Source of the DNA: Geobacter sp.
Lineage (GTDB): Bacteria; Desulfobacterota; Desulfuromonadia; Geobacterales; DSM-12255
DNA: 6,883 bases
NCBI GenBank assembly: GCA_012026855.1
Contig: VEOV01000040.1
Span: 1-6,883, forward strand
Direction: 5' to 3'
In this document: positions 1-6,717 of the stretch, in pieces
How the letters are laid out: each line of letters starts with the position of its first letter
Position numbering within the stretch: position 1 is the stretch's first letter
Notes under the pieces: model-generated
The model's database searches: none
What the model was told of the DNA's origin: nothing
Seen by the model: only the letters and a program-made list of their open reading frames with translations
Translations under genes and position numbers: made by a program

Positions 1-1940
1 CAGCGGTTACCTTTGTCGTCGGAGTGTGGCGCGGTGAATCCAGTCTGGAGATGTTCATGGCTGTCGTGGCACTGGCTGTGGGAGCAATTCCGGAAGGTTT
101 GCCGGCAGCGGTGACCATCACCCTGGCCATAGGGGTTGCCAAAATGGCCAGGCGCAATGCCATCATCCGTAAACTTCCGGCAGTTGAGACCCTGGGCAGC
201 ACAACGGTAATCTGCTCAGACAAGACCGGCACCCTGACCCGGAACCAGATGACTGTCCAGGAACTGTATGCCGGTGGTGAACTGATCATGGTCTCAGGCA
301 GCGGCTACGGGCCGGAGGGCAGCTTCAGCCTCTGTGGCGAGGCGTTTTATCCGGACCGGCAGCCGGCAGTGCGCCACTGTCTGCTGGCCGGTCTGCTCTG
401 CAATGACGCCGGGCTGAAGGAGGTTGACGGTGAGTGGCAGGTGGAGGGTGATCCGACCGAGGCCGCCCTGCTGGTTTCGGCCGGGAAGGGTGGGCTTGAA
501 CGGGCTGCCGCTGTTGCGGCTTATCCCCGCCTCGACGCCATTCCCTTCGAATCGCAGTATCAGTATATGGCAACGCTCCACGGGGGAGGAAACGGTCATG
601 TCGTCTATCTGAAAGGGGCGGTCGAGAGCCTTGTCCCCCGCTGCAGCCAGGCACTGTCTGCCTCCGGCGAGCTGGTTGCCCTGCATGCTGACGACTGCTA
701 CCAACGGGCTGAGGAGATGGCCCACAAAGGACTGCGGGTGCTGGCCTTTGCCCGCCTGGAGCAGAGCGGCTCTGCCGGGTCGCTCCAGCATGAAAATGTT
801 GCCGCAGGTTTGACGTTTCTGGGGTTGCAGGGTATGATCGACCCGCCGCGCGAGGAGGCCGTCGCTGCGGTGAGGGCCTGCCAGGCAGCCGGCATCCGGG
901 TCAAGATGATTACCGGTGACCATGCGGTCACGGCGGCCGCCATTGCCCGGCAGATCGGCCTGACGGGCGGAGTGCATGAAGCGGCGCAGCCCCAGGTCCT
1001 GAACGGATGGGAGCTGATGCAGCTCGCCGACGCCGATTTGATTGCTGCTGCCAGGCGGACAGCGGTATTTGCCCGCGTTGCCCCGGAACAGAAGCTGCGG
1101 CTGGTGGAGGCATTGCAGGCAGGCGGCCAGGTTGTGGCGATGACCGGCGATGGCGTCAACGATGCCCCGGCGCTGCGACAGGCGGATATCGGCGTGGCCA
1201 TGGGGATCACCGGCACCGAGGTGGCCAGGGAGGCAGCGGACATGGTGCTGACGGACGATAACTTCTCCTCCATTGAAGCTGCGGTAGAAGAGGGGCGGGG
1301 CGTGTACGACAATCTGGTCAAGATCATCACCTGGACGCTACCCACCAATCTTGGCGAGGGGTTGGTGATCCTGGCGGCGGGCTTTGCGGGGGCCCAGTTG
1401 CCGATTCTGCCGGTACAGATCCTCTGGATCAACATGACCACGGCGGTGCTTCTCGGCCTGATGCTGGCCTTTGAACCCAAAGAGCCGGGCATTATGAACC
1501 GCCCTCCGGTCGATCCTGCTAAACCGCTGCTGACCGCTGAACTGGGGATGAGAATCGGTATTGTGGGGGGCTTGCTGCTGGTCGCGTCATTCGGCATGTT
1601 CGAGTGGGCACTGCAGCATGGCAGCAGCCTCGGGCAGGCCCGCACCTGTGCAGTTAACGTTTTTGTCTGCGGCGAGCTGTTCTACCTGTTCAACTGTCGC
1701 TCGCTGCGCCATTCAATGTTTGCCACAGGGCTGTTCAGCAACCGTTGGCTGCTCTGGGGCGTAGGCCTGATGATTCTCTTGCAGCTCCTGTTCACCTACC
1801 TGCCGGCAATGAACATGGCCTTCGGCAGCCAGCCGATCGGTATCGGTGAATGGCAGCTGATAATCGGCGCTTCATTTATCATCTACGTGGTGATAGAAGC
1901 GGAAAAATGGATTCGCCGGCGTAACTCTGCGCAGGCATAA
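1..1940 (+). CDS. P2-type cation-transporting P-type ATPase, 5' truncated by window edge
   Basis: ATP-driven inner-membrane cation pump; the reading frame is open from base 3, so the N-terminus and first membrane segments lie outside the window. Residues are numbered from the GTG at 24, which is only an internal codon. Seen in order: M4 with PEGLP (23-27), phosphorylation motif DKTGT (D66), nucleotide-domain EGDPTEA (142-147 region) and KGAVE (197-201), TGDH (297-300), hinge TGDGVNDAP (374-382), and six C-terminal hydrophobic segments between about 433 and 625, matching M5-M10. Compared with SERCA, the ion-site residues in M4 (E24), M5 (N442, E445), M6 (N470, T473) and M8 (E551) are kept, but the M6 aspartate position is A474. 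The family is clear; the ion (Ca2+, Mn2+, Na+ or other) is not. It ends in TAA 11 nt before the next gene, so the two are probably one transcript. Confidence 0.95.
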   Translation, partial: AVTFVVGVWRGESSLEMFMAVVALAVGAIPEGLPAAVTITLAIGVAKMARRNAIIRKLPAVETLGSTTVICSDKTGTLTRNQMTVQELYAGGELIMVSGSGYGPEGSFSLCGEAFYPDRQPAVRHCLLAGLLCNDAGLKEVDGEWQVEGDPTEAALLVSAGKGGLERAAAVAAYPRLDAIPFESQYQYMATLHGGGNGHVVYLKGAVESLVPRCSQALSASGELVALHADDCYQRAEEMAHKGLRVLAFARLEQSGSAGSLQHENVAAGLTFLGLQGMIDPPREEAVAAVRACQAAGIRVKMITGDHAVTAAAIARQIGLTGGVHEAAQPQVLNGWELMQLADADLIAAARRTAVFARVAPEQKLRLVEALQAGGQVVAMTGDGVNDAPALRQADIGVAMGITGTEVAREAADMVLTDDNFSSIEAAVEEGRGVYDNLVKIITWTLPTNLGEGLVILAAGFAGAQLPILPVQILWINMTTAVLLGLMLAFEPKEPGIMNRPPVDPAKPLLTAELGMRIGIVGGLLLVASFGMFEWALQHGSSLGQARTCAVNVFVCGELFYLFNCRSLRHSMFATGLFSNRWLLWGVGLMILLQLLFTYLPAMNMAFGSQPIGIGEWQLIIGASFIIYVVIEAEKWIRRRNSAQA

Positions 1941-1945
1941 GGAGG
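1941..1945 (+). promoter_or_regulatory. Ribosome binding site GGAGG that fixes a TTG start
   Basis: GGAGG follows directly after the ATPase stop codon and lies 6 nt before TTG at 1952. The nearby ATG at 1962 is out of frame. The next in-frame ATG is at codon 40, beyond the essential GHRNPDTD metal-binding motif, so the TTG must be the start. Confidence 0.85.
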
Positions 1946-1951
1946 CAACAG

Positions 1952-3598
1952 TTGAACAAAAATGTCTATGTTATCGGCCATCGCAATCCGGATACCGACT
2001 CAATCGCCTCGGCCATTGCCTATGCTGCCCTGAAGCGGCAGACCGGGCTTCCCGGCGCGGTGGCGGCCATGGCCGGCATGCCGAACCCACAAACCAGGTA
2101 TATTCTGGATCGCCTCGGCATCGACGACCCGCTCTACCTGGCGGATGTCCATCCCAGGGTATGCGACATCGTCAAGCGGGACCCGGTGACCGTGCCGGCA
2201 GATCTGTCAGCCTATGAGGCGCTGAAAAAGTTCCATGCCAGCGGCATCAGGGTGCTGCCGGTACTGGACGAGGCCGGCCGCCCCCAAGGAAGCCTGTCAC
2301 TGCTCAGGCTGTCGGAAAACTACCTCCTCCCGGGCAGTGACCGGCAGCGGCAGTTCACCACCACATTCCCCCTGCTGGCCAGGACACTGGCCGGCAGATT
2401 CGTCACCGGCGCCCCCCTTGAGGAGCCGCTGACCCTCAAACTGTTTATCGGCGCCATGCTGGAGGAGTCTTTCTCCGGCCGCATCGACGGCCACGCCCCT
2501 GACAGCCTGCTGATCATGACCGGCAACCGGCGCACCATCCAGCAGGCCTCCATTGAGCGGGGGGTGCGGCTGCTGGTGATTACCGGGGACCACACAATTG
2601 ACGACGATCTGCTGGAGCTGGCAGTGCAAAAAGGGGTTGCCGTGCTGCTGACCCCGTACGATACGGCCACGGCCGCCTGGCTGGCGCGGCTCTCCACCCC
2701 CGTCGCCCTTCTGGCGGAGCGTAAATTTGCCACCATCGGTGTGGGCGAGCCGGTCAGGGTGCTGCGCAGCAAGATGCTGGCCACCGGTGAAGCGGCCTTT
2801 TTCGTCATCGATGAGGATGGCCTCCTGGCCGGTGTGGCCACCAAGTCGTCTCTCATGGCGCCGGTGCCCCATGCGTTGATTCTGGTGGATCACAACGAGA
2901 TGGGGCAGGCAGTGCCCGGGGCGGAGGAGCTGGAGATCCTGGAAGTGATTGATCACCACAAGCTGGGCAACAGCCATACAATGACCCCCATAACCTTTAT
3001 CACCTCTCCGGTCGGGAGCAGCTGCACCCTGGTCGCCAGGCGCTACCGTGAGCACGGCCTTGAGCCGGAACAGCGGGTGGCAGCGCTGCTGCTGGCCGGC
3101 ATCCTGTCCGACACGGTTATCCTGAAATCCCCCACAACCACCGCAGTCGACCTGGAGATAGTGCCATGGCTGGAGCAGCTTTCCGGACTTGGGGCGGAAG
3201 AGTTCGGCCGGGATATTTTTGCGGCCAGCAGTTCCCTGAAAAATTACGGTTCGCCCCAGCGGGTGGTGGAGGGGGATTTCAAGCTGTTCAGCCATGAAGG
3301 GAAGAGCATCGGCGTGGGGCAGGTGGAGGTGGTCGGTTTTGCCGAGTTCTACGCCATGAAAGAGGCGCTGCTCACCGCCCTGGCCGAAATCAAGCAGCGC
3401 GACCGGCTCTTTATCGCCGGCCTGATGGTGACCGACATTACTGCCGGCACGACCCTGTTTCTGGTGGAGGGGCATACCCGCATCGCCCATGTAATGGAGT
3501 ATCCCCAGCTGGAGCCCCATCTTTATGAGCTGAAAAATGTCATGTCGCGCAAGAAGCAGATGGTGCCCCATCTGATGAAGATTCTGGCGAAGGTCTGA
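1952..3598 (+). CDS. Manganese-dependent inorganic pyrophosphatase, family II, with CBS and DRTGG regulatory domains
   Basis: Cytoplasmic enzyme hydrolysing pyrophosphate to two phosphates, pulling biosynthetic reactions forward. At 548 aa it is much longer than the roughly 310-aa simple family II enzymes, because a regulatory block is inserted in the DHH domain. Visible order: DHH start with GHRNPDTDS (H10, D14, D16); first CBS repeat about 70-125; DRTGG-like region about 130-245 (LLIMTGNRR, LLVITGD); second CBS repeat about 250-305; DHH remainder with DHNE (D313), IDHH (D334, H335, H336) and SDT (D387); DHHA2 domain about 420-545 ending in SRKKQ (532-536), the substrate-binding signature. 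All metal ligands expected for the family appear present. In characterised CBS-PPases the CBS pair binds adenine nucleotides that inhibit or activate the enzyme, and DRTGG-containing members also respond to diadenosine polyphosphates; the same control is inferred here. Translation starts at TTG, 11 nt after the ATPase gene. Confidence 0.95.
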   Translation: MNKNVYVIGHRNPDTDSIASAIAYAALKRQTGLPGAVAAMAGMPNPQTRYILDRLGIDDPLYLADVHPRVCDIVKRDPVTVPADLSAYEALKKFHASGIRVLPVLDEAGRPQGSLSLLRLSENYLLPGSDRQRQFTTTFPLLARTLAGRFVTGAPLEEPLTLKLFIGAMLEESFSGRIDGHAPDSLLIMTGNRRTIQQASIERGVRLLVITGDHTIDDDLLELAVQKGVAVLLTPYDTATAAWLARLSTPVALLAERKFATIGVGEPVRVLRSKMLATGEAAFFVIDEDGLLAGVATKSSLMAPVPHALILVDHNEMGQAVPGAEELEILEVIDHHKLGNSHTMTPITFITSPVGSSCTLVARRYREHGLEPEQRVAALLLAGILSDTVILKSPTTTAVDLEIVPWLEQLSGLGAEEFGRDIFAASSSLKNYGSPQRVVEGDFKLFSHEGKSIGVGQVEVVGFAEFYAMKEALLTALAEIKQRDRLFIAGLMVTDITAGTTLFLVEGHTRIAHVMEYPQLEPHLYELKNVMSRKKQMVPHLMKILAKV

Positions 3599-3600
3599 AG

Positions 3601-3625
3601 GGCAGGGGGAGCTGGGCCTGTTTTT
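3601..3625 (+). terminator. Weak terminator-like hairpin after the pyrophosphatase gene
   Basis: CAGG (3603-3606) can pair with CCTG (3617-3620), extended by two G.U pairs, across a 10-nt loop, and is followed by five T residues (3621-3625). The stem is short and the loop large, so at most it is a weak intrinsic terminator. Its position between the ATPase-pyrophosphatase pair and the efflux genes fits an operon boundary. Confidence 0.25.
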
Positions 3626-3630
3626 GCAGA

Positions 3631-3660
3631 TTGACAAATTTCCATTGATTCGCGTAACGT
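3631..3660 (+). promoter_or_regulatory. Candidate sigma70 promoter for the small Cys/His-rich gene and perhaps the efflux operon
   Basis: A perfect -35 hexamer TTGACA (3631-3636) is followed after 18 nt by TAACGT (3655-3660). That hexamer matches the -10 consensus at its first, second and last bases only. The predicted start of transcription, near 3667, is just before the ATG at 3670, which would leave almost no 5' leader. The -35 is convincing and the -10 is weak, as often seen in activated promoters. Confidence 0.45.
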
Positions 3661-3669
3661 GAAAAACTC

Positions 3670-4041
3670 ATGAGCCGTTCACCCCTGCATAAAATTCTGT
3701 CAGTTCTGCTGATTGCCATTATCCTCTGCGCCAGCACTGCCGGTCTCTGCCATGAGGCCCATGCTGCCGGCGATCTGCTCTGCCAACAGTGCGGCTTCCA
3801 GGCCGGCAGCAGTTTTGTCAAGGCAGCCGATACAGGGCACCACTCCTGTCCTGATGCCGACCATTCAGAATCAGATCATTGTGCCACGACATGCTACTGC
3901 TCCTGCCATCTGCCGGTTGTTGCCACCGGCATCGAGTTTGCCTATTCCCTCGTTATTACCGATCATTTCATGCAGCAGATTTTCAACCCTCCGCAGGAAA
4001 TATTTCTCTCACTCTTTGTTCCGCCTGACAATCACGCTTAA
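3670..4041 (+). CDS. Small exported Cys/His-rich protein, function unknown
   Basis: I do not recognise a named family. The 123-aa product begins with a basic start (MSRSPLHK), a hydrophobic stretch (about 9-22) and a plausible signal-peptidase site after AHA (residue 32). C20 is preceded by Leu and does not form a normal lipobox. The mature part has a CQQC pair (C38, C41), then a dense cluster from 57 to 80 with HHSC, several His/Asp residues and CATTCYCSCH (C71, C75, C77, C79, H80), and ends in a conserved-looking hydrophobic segment closing with FVPPDNHA. Small Cys/His-rich exported proteins often sit in front of heavy-metal RND operons, so periplasmic metal binding or sensing is inferred from composition and position. 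ATG at 3670 is the only reasonable start; no good Shine-Dalgarno precedes it. The frame is favoured over an overlapping ORF at 3713-4054 because of the signal peptide and Cys pattern. Confidence 0.75.
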   Translation: MSRSPLHKILSVLLIAIILCASTAGLCHEAHAAGDLLCQQCGFQAGSSFVKAADTGHHSCPDADHSESDHCATTCYCSCHLPVVATGIEFAYSLVITDHFMQQIFNPPQEIFLSLFVPPDNHA

Positions 4042-4055
4042 TCAGTCTCCATAGA

Positions 4056-4095
4056 GCGGCAGTACCTTGCGCCCGCAGTGCGTCCGTACTGTTGT
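4056..4095 (+). other. Imperfect hairpin in the leader of the efflux genes
   Basis: Bases 4056-4065 can pair with 4086-4095 in RNA over ten consecutive positions, six of them centred on CAGTAC/GTACTG and three being G.U pairs, around a 20-nt loop. No T-tract follows, so it is not a standard terminator. It could stabilise or process the transcript between the small gene and the channel gene. The rest of the 4042-4160 gap holds only the dyad and the ribosome binding site listed separately. Confidence 0.35.
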
Positions 4096-4103
4096 GTCTT
4101 CTC

Positions 4104-4120
4104 TGCGTTACCGTTACGCA
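4104..4120 (+). promoter_or_regulatory. 17-bp dyad upstream of the channel gene, possible operator
   Basis: TGCGT (4104-4108) and ACGCA (4116-4120) are perfect inverted repeats around a 7-nt centre. Within them CGTTAC occurs twice in tandem (4106-4111 and 4112-4117). The size suits a dimeric regulator, or the stem may be a small RNA hairpin. No clear promoter hexamers flank it, so the operator reading is tentative. Confidence 0.3.
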
Positions 4121-4147
4121 TATCCGCTAAAAGTTTAATCATAATCC

Positions 4148-4152
4148 GGAGG
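4148..4152 (+). promoter_or_regulatory. Ribosome binding site GGAGG for a TTG start
   Basis: GGAGG lies 8 nt before TTG at 4161. No ATG in this frame lies between it and the signal peptide, and starting here gives a complete export signal, so the TTG is the best start. Confidence 0.75.
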
Positions 4153-4160
4153 TTATCTTC

Positions 4161-5459
4161 TTGGAAACATTACCACTTTTGAAGAGGGGCACCCCTTTTC
4201 TGCCGGTGCTGCTCATTGTTGCCATGGCACTGCCGGCCCTTGCCGCAGAGCAGGCTTATACCCTGCCCCAGGTTGTTGCTCATGCCCTGCAGCACAATGG
4301 GGAACTGAACGCCTTTCGTGAAGAAAAAGGGCTCCGGGATGCGGGCAAAACCCGGGCAGGACTCCTGCCGAATCCCGTGCTTGACCTGGAAACCCGCACC
4401 GGCGCCCTGACCGGCAGCAGTGACGAGCTGAGCCTTACTCTCGGCATCTCGCAGGAGTTTTCCCTGGCGGGAAAACGGTACAAACGCCTGAAGCTTGCCG
4501 AACAGGAACTGGAGATGTACCGCTGGCAGCTGGTAGACCGGGAGCGGCTGCTCCGGGCAGAGGCTAAGAGCGCATTCTACGCTGCCATCCACGCAATCAG
4601 GCTGGCCGAACTGGCTGACCGGGCCATCAAGCTCAACCAGCAGCTGCTCGATGTGACCAGGGAACGTCTGGCTGCCGGGGACATTGCCGAGCTGGAGATG
4701 AATCTGGTCAAGGTTGAGCTGGCGCGGAGCGAAGGTTCCCGGATTGCTGCCTTGAAAGCCGACTATCAGAGCAGGGCCAGACTCCGGAATTTCATGGGGC
4801 TGCCGGGGGGAGCATCGCCTGTCATAAGCGGCAGCCTTGCAACCGAACCCCCCATGACCAAATCGCTGGCAGAGCTGCAGCAGCTGGCGAACGCTAACCG
4901 GCCGGACCGCAAGGCCCTGGAGTCCGAGAAGAACAGGGGTGAAGCCGACGTCATGCTGGCCCAGGCCGAGGCGGTGCCAAATCTCACGGCTGGCTTCTTC
5001 TATGCCCACGAACGCAGGGTCGATGCAACCGGCGTCGGTGAAGAGAAAGTGCGTGACAATCTGATCGGCATCCGCCTGTCACTGCCGATTCCCCTCTTTG
5101 ACAAGAATCAGGCAGGAGTTCAGGAGTCCCGTGCCAGGCGGAGCAGCACCGAAAGCCGCTTATCGGCAGCCGGGAGAAATATCGAGCAGGAAGTAGAGAC
5201 TGCCTACAGCAGCTACCTGAACAGTGAAAAAATTCTGACCCTGTACAAGACGAATATTCTCCCCCAGCTTGAGGAAAACCTGCAGCTTACCCAGGAGGCC
5301 TATCGCATTGGCGAGGCCGGTATTATGGCCGTGATTCAGGAACAGAAGAAATTCCTGGAGGTCAGCGAAGGCTACCTGACGGCGTTGCATGACCGTCAGA
5401 CGGCCCTGGTACAACTCGAAGCAGCAGTGGCGACAGATATCAATGGAGGTGTGCAGTGA
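4161..5459 (+). CDS. TolC-family outer-membrane channel of a heavy-metal RND efflux pump (CzcC/CusC-like)
   Basis: Forms the outer-membrane exit duct, normally as a trimer docking to the adaptor encoded next. The 432-aa length is normal for CzcC-type proteins. A signal peptide is seen (KRG then a hydrophobic run about 12-25) with cleavage likely after ALA at 28. No lipidation cysteine is present, unlike E. coli CusC. Two repeated OEP halves are visible: the first contains LLPNPVLDLE (68-77), ISQEFSLAGKR (96-106), the long helical segment 108-210 with GDIAELE (173-179), and the second contains PNLTAGFFY (273-281), LSLPIPLFDKNQAG (307-319), then a second helical segment to about 420. SLAGKR and PIPLFDKNQ are typical of the metal-efflux CzcC branch rather than drug-efflux TolC proteins. 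The stop codon overlaps the adaptor start by 4 nt, indicating translational coupling. Confidence 0.92.
   Translation: METLPLLKRGTPFLPVLLIVAMALPALAAEQAYTLPQVVAHALQHNGELNAFREEKGLRDAGKTRAGLLPNPVLDLETRTGALTGSSDELSLTLGISQEFSLAGKRYKRLKLAEQELEMYRWQLVDRERLLRAEAKSAFYAAIHAIRLAELADRAIKLNQQLLDVTRERLAAGDIAELEMNLVKVELARSEGSRIAALKADYQSRARLRNFMGLPGGASPVISGSLATEPPMTKSLAELQQLANANRPDRKALESEKNRGEADVMLAQAEAVPNLTAGFFYAHERRVDATGVGEEKVRDNLIGIRLSLPIPLFDKNQAGVQESRARRSSTESRLSAAGRNIEQEVETAYSSYLNSEKILTLYKTNILPQLEENLQLTQEAYRIGEAGIMAVIQEQKKFLEVSEGYLTALHDRQTALVQLEAAVATDINGGVQ
5445..5449 (+). promoter_or_regulatory. Ribosome binding site GGAGG for a GTG start within the channel gene
   Basis: GGAGG inside the last codons of the channel gene is 6 nt before GTG at 5456. 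The GTGA overlap (5456-5459) combines the adaptor start and the channel stop. Confidence 0.85.
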
Positions 5460-6712
5460 ACAAGAAAGCAATCATCATCGGACTCATCCTGGCCCTGGCA
5501 CTTGGGGGGGGCGTCGCCTACCGGCTGACCCATTCCACGACAGGTGGCGGCGAACAGGCCGAGCATAAAGAGGCCGGTCACAATGAAGAAAAAGGGGCCC
5601 ATGACGAACATGGCGAAGAGAAAGAAGGACATGGGGGGCATGAGGGGCACGGTGCAGAGAAACTCATCAAGATGACCGCCGAAGTGCAGAAGCAGAGCGG
5701 AGTGGTCGTTGCCGCGCTCAAGAAGCAGCGTCTGGCCGGAACCATCAGCGCCACCGGCAAGGTGGAGGCCAATGCCGACCGGATCGCCCATGTTTCGCCG
5801 CGCATTTCCGGCAAGATCGTTACCGTCAAAGCGTCCCTGGGGGACAGCGTCGCCGCCGGCCAGGTGCTGGTGACCCTGGACAGTGTGGAGCTGGGGGAGG
5901 CGTTGAGTCGCTATCACCAGTCCAGGACCAGGCTGGCCCTGGCCCAGGCCAATATGGACCGGATCAAGGCGTTGGTGGAGAAGAAGATTGCGGCCCGCAA
6001 GGAGATCTACCAGGCTGAAACCGACTACAAGACCGCCCAGACCGAACTGCATACCGACGAAGAACGGCTCTCCCTGTACGGGTTAGCGGCTGCCGACCTG
6101 CAAGGGGACCATCGCAAGAGGCCGCTGCTGCCGGTCCGTTCCCCCATGGTTGGCATCATCACCGAGAAGCATGCCATTGTCGGTGAGCTGTCCGATCCTG
6201 CCAAGAGCCTCTACACCATTGCCGACCTCTCGTCGGTCTGGGTGCTGGTGGATATCCATGAAAAGGACCTGGCCAAGGTGCGCCGGGGTCAGGTGGCAAC
6301 CGTCATTGTCGGCGCCTTTCCCGACCAGAAATTCCGTGGCCGGATCACCTATCTGGCGGACCTGGTCGATGAGTCAACCCGAACGGTCAAGGCACGGGTC
6401 GAGGTAGCCAATCCGGGACGCAGGCTGAAGCCGGAGATGTTCGCCACCGTAGAGCTTGCCATGGCATCGGATGCCCCGGCGGTGCTGGCGGTTCCTGAAG
6501 AGGCAGTGCAGGAACTGGACGGCAAGAAGCTGATCTTTGTCGCCGAGAGCGACACCGAATTCGAAGCGCGCCCGGTCGAGGTGGGACGTGCCTCGGGGGG
6601 GATGGTGGAAGTGGTTTCCGACCTCGATGAGGGGGAACGCTATGCCGTCAAAGGGGCCTTCATCCTCAAGTCGGAGTTGAAGAAAGGCGAGATCGAAGGG
6701 CACGCACATTGA
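5456..6712 (+). CDS. Periplasmic adaptor (membrane fusion) protein of a heavy-metal RND efflux pump (CzcB/CusB-like)
   Basis: Links the inner-membrane RND pump to the outer-membrane channel. The 418-aa product has an N-terminal hydrophobic anchor or signal (about 5-22), then a His/Glu/Gly-rich linker (33-66) with seven histidines (37, 42, 49, 52, 59, 62, 65). Next come the first lipoyl half (about 111-143, SPRISGKIVTVKASLGDSV), a helical hairpin (about 145-215), the second lipoyl half (PVRSPMVGIITEKHAIVGE, 226-244), a beta-barrel region (about 259-335, with VWVLVDIHEKDLAKV) and a membrane-proximal domain (about 340-408). It closes in GHAH. Histidine richness points to Zn, Co, Cd or Ni handling more than the methionine-based Cu/Ag binding of CusB, but this is inference. 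The GTG start is coupled to the channel stop. An 8-G run encodes Gly17-Gly19 in the anchor. Confidence 0.92.
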   Translation: MNKKAIIIGLILALALGGGVAYRLTHSTTGGGEQAEHKEAGHNEEKGAHDEHGEEKEGHGGHEGHGAEKLIKMTAEVQKQSGVVVAALKKQRLAGTISATGKVEANADRIAHVSPRISGKIVTVKASLGDSVAAGQVLVTLDSVELGEALSRYHQSRTRLALAQANMDRIKALVEKKIAARKEIYQAETDYKTAQTELHTDEERLSLYGLAAADLQGDHRKRPLLPVRSPMVGIITEKHAIVGELSDPAKSLYTIADLSSVWVLVDIHEKDLAKVRRGQVATVIVGAFPDQKFRGRITYLADLVDESTRTVKARVEVANPGRRLKPEMFATVELAMASDAPAVLAVPEEAVQELDGKKLIFVAESDTEFEARPVEVGRASGGMVEVVSDLDEGERYAVKGAFILKSELKKGEIEGHAH

Positions 6713-6717
6713 CAGTC

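Noticed and set aside
698..1645. A 315-aa open frame on the minus strand opposite the ATPase
   Set aside because: It is a shadow of the ATPase gene, rich in Ser/Pro/Ala with no coherent domains.
2297..3637. A 446-aa open frame on the minus strand opposite the pyrophosphatase gene
   Set aside because: It is a shadow of a GC-rich coding region. Its product is low in recognisable motifs, and the plus-strand gene is a complete, well-conserved enzyme.
3713..4054. A 113-aa plus-strand open frame overlapping the Cys/His-rich gene
   Set aside because: It has no signal peptide or motif and starts inside the better-supported gene, which has clean export and Cys-cluster features.
4058..4070. Sigma54-type promoter GGCAG...TTGC
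   Set aside because: The spacing between the GG and GC elements is 9 nt instead of the required 10.
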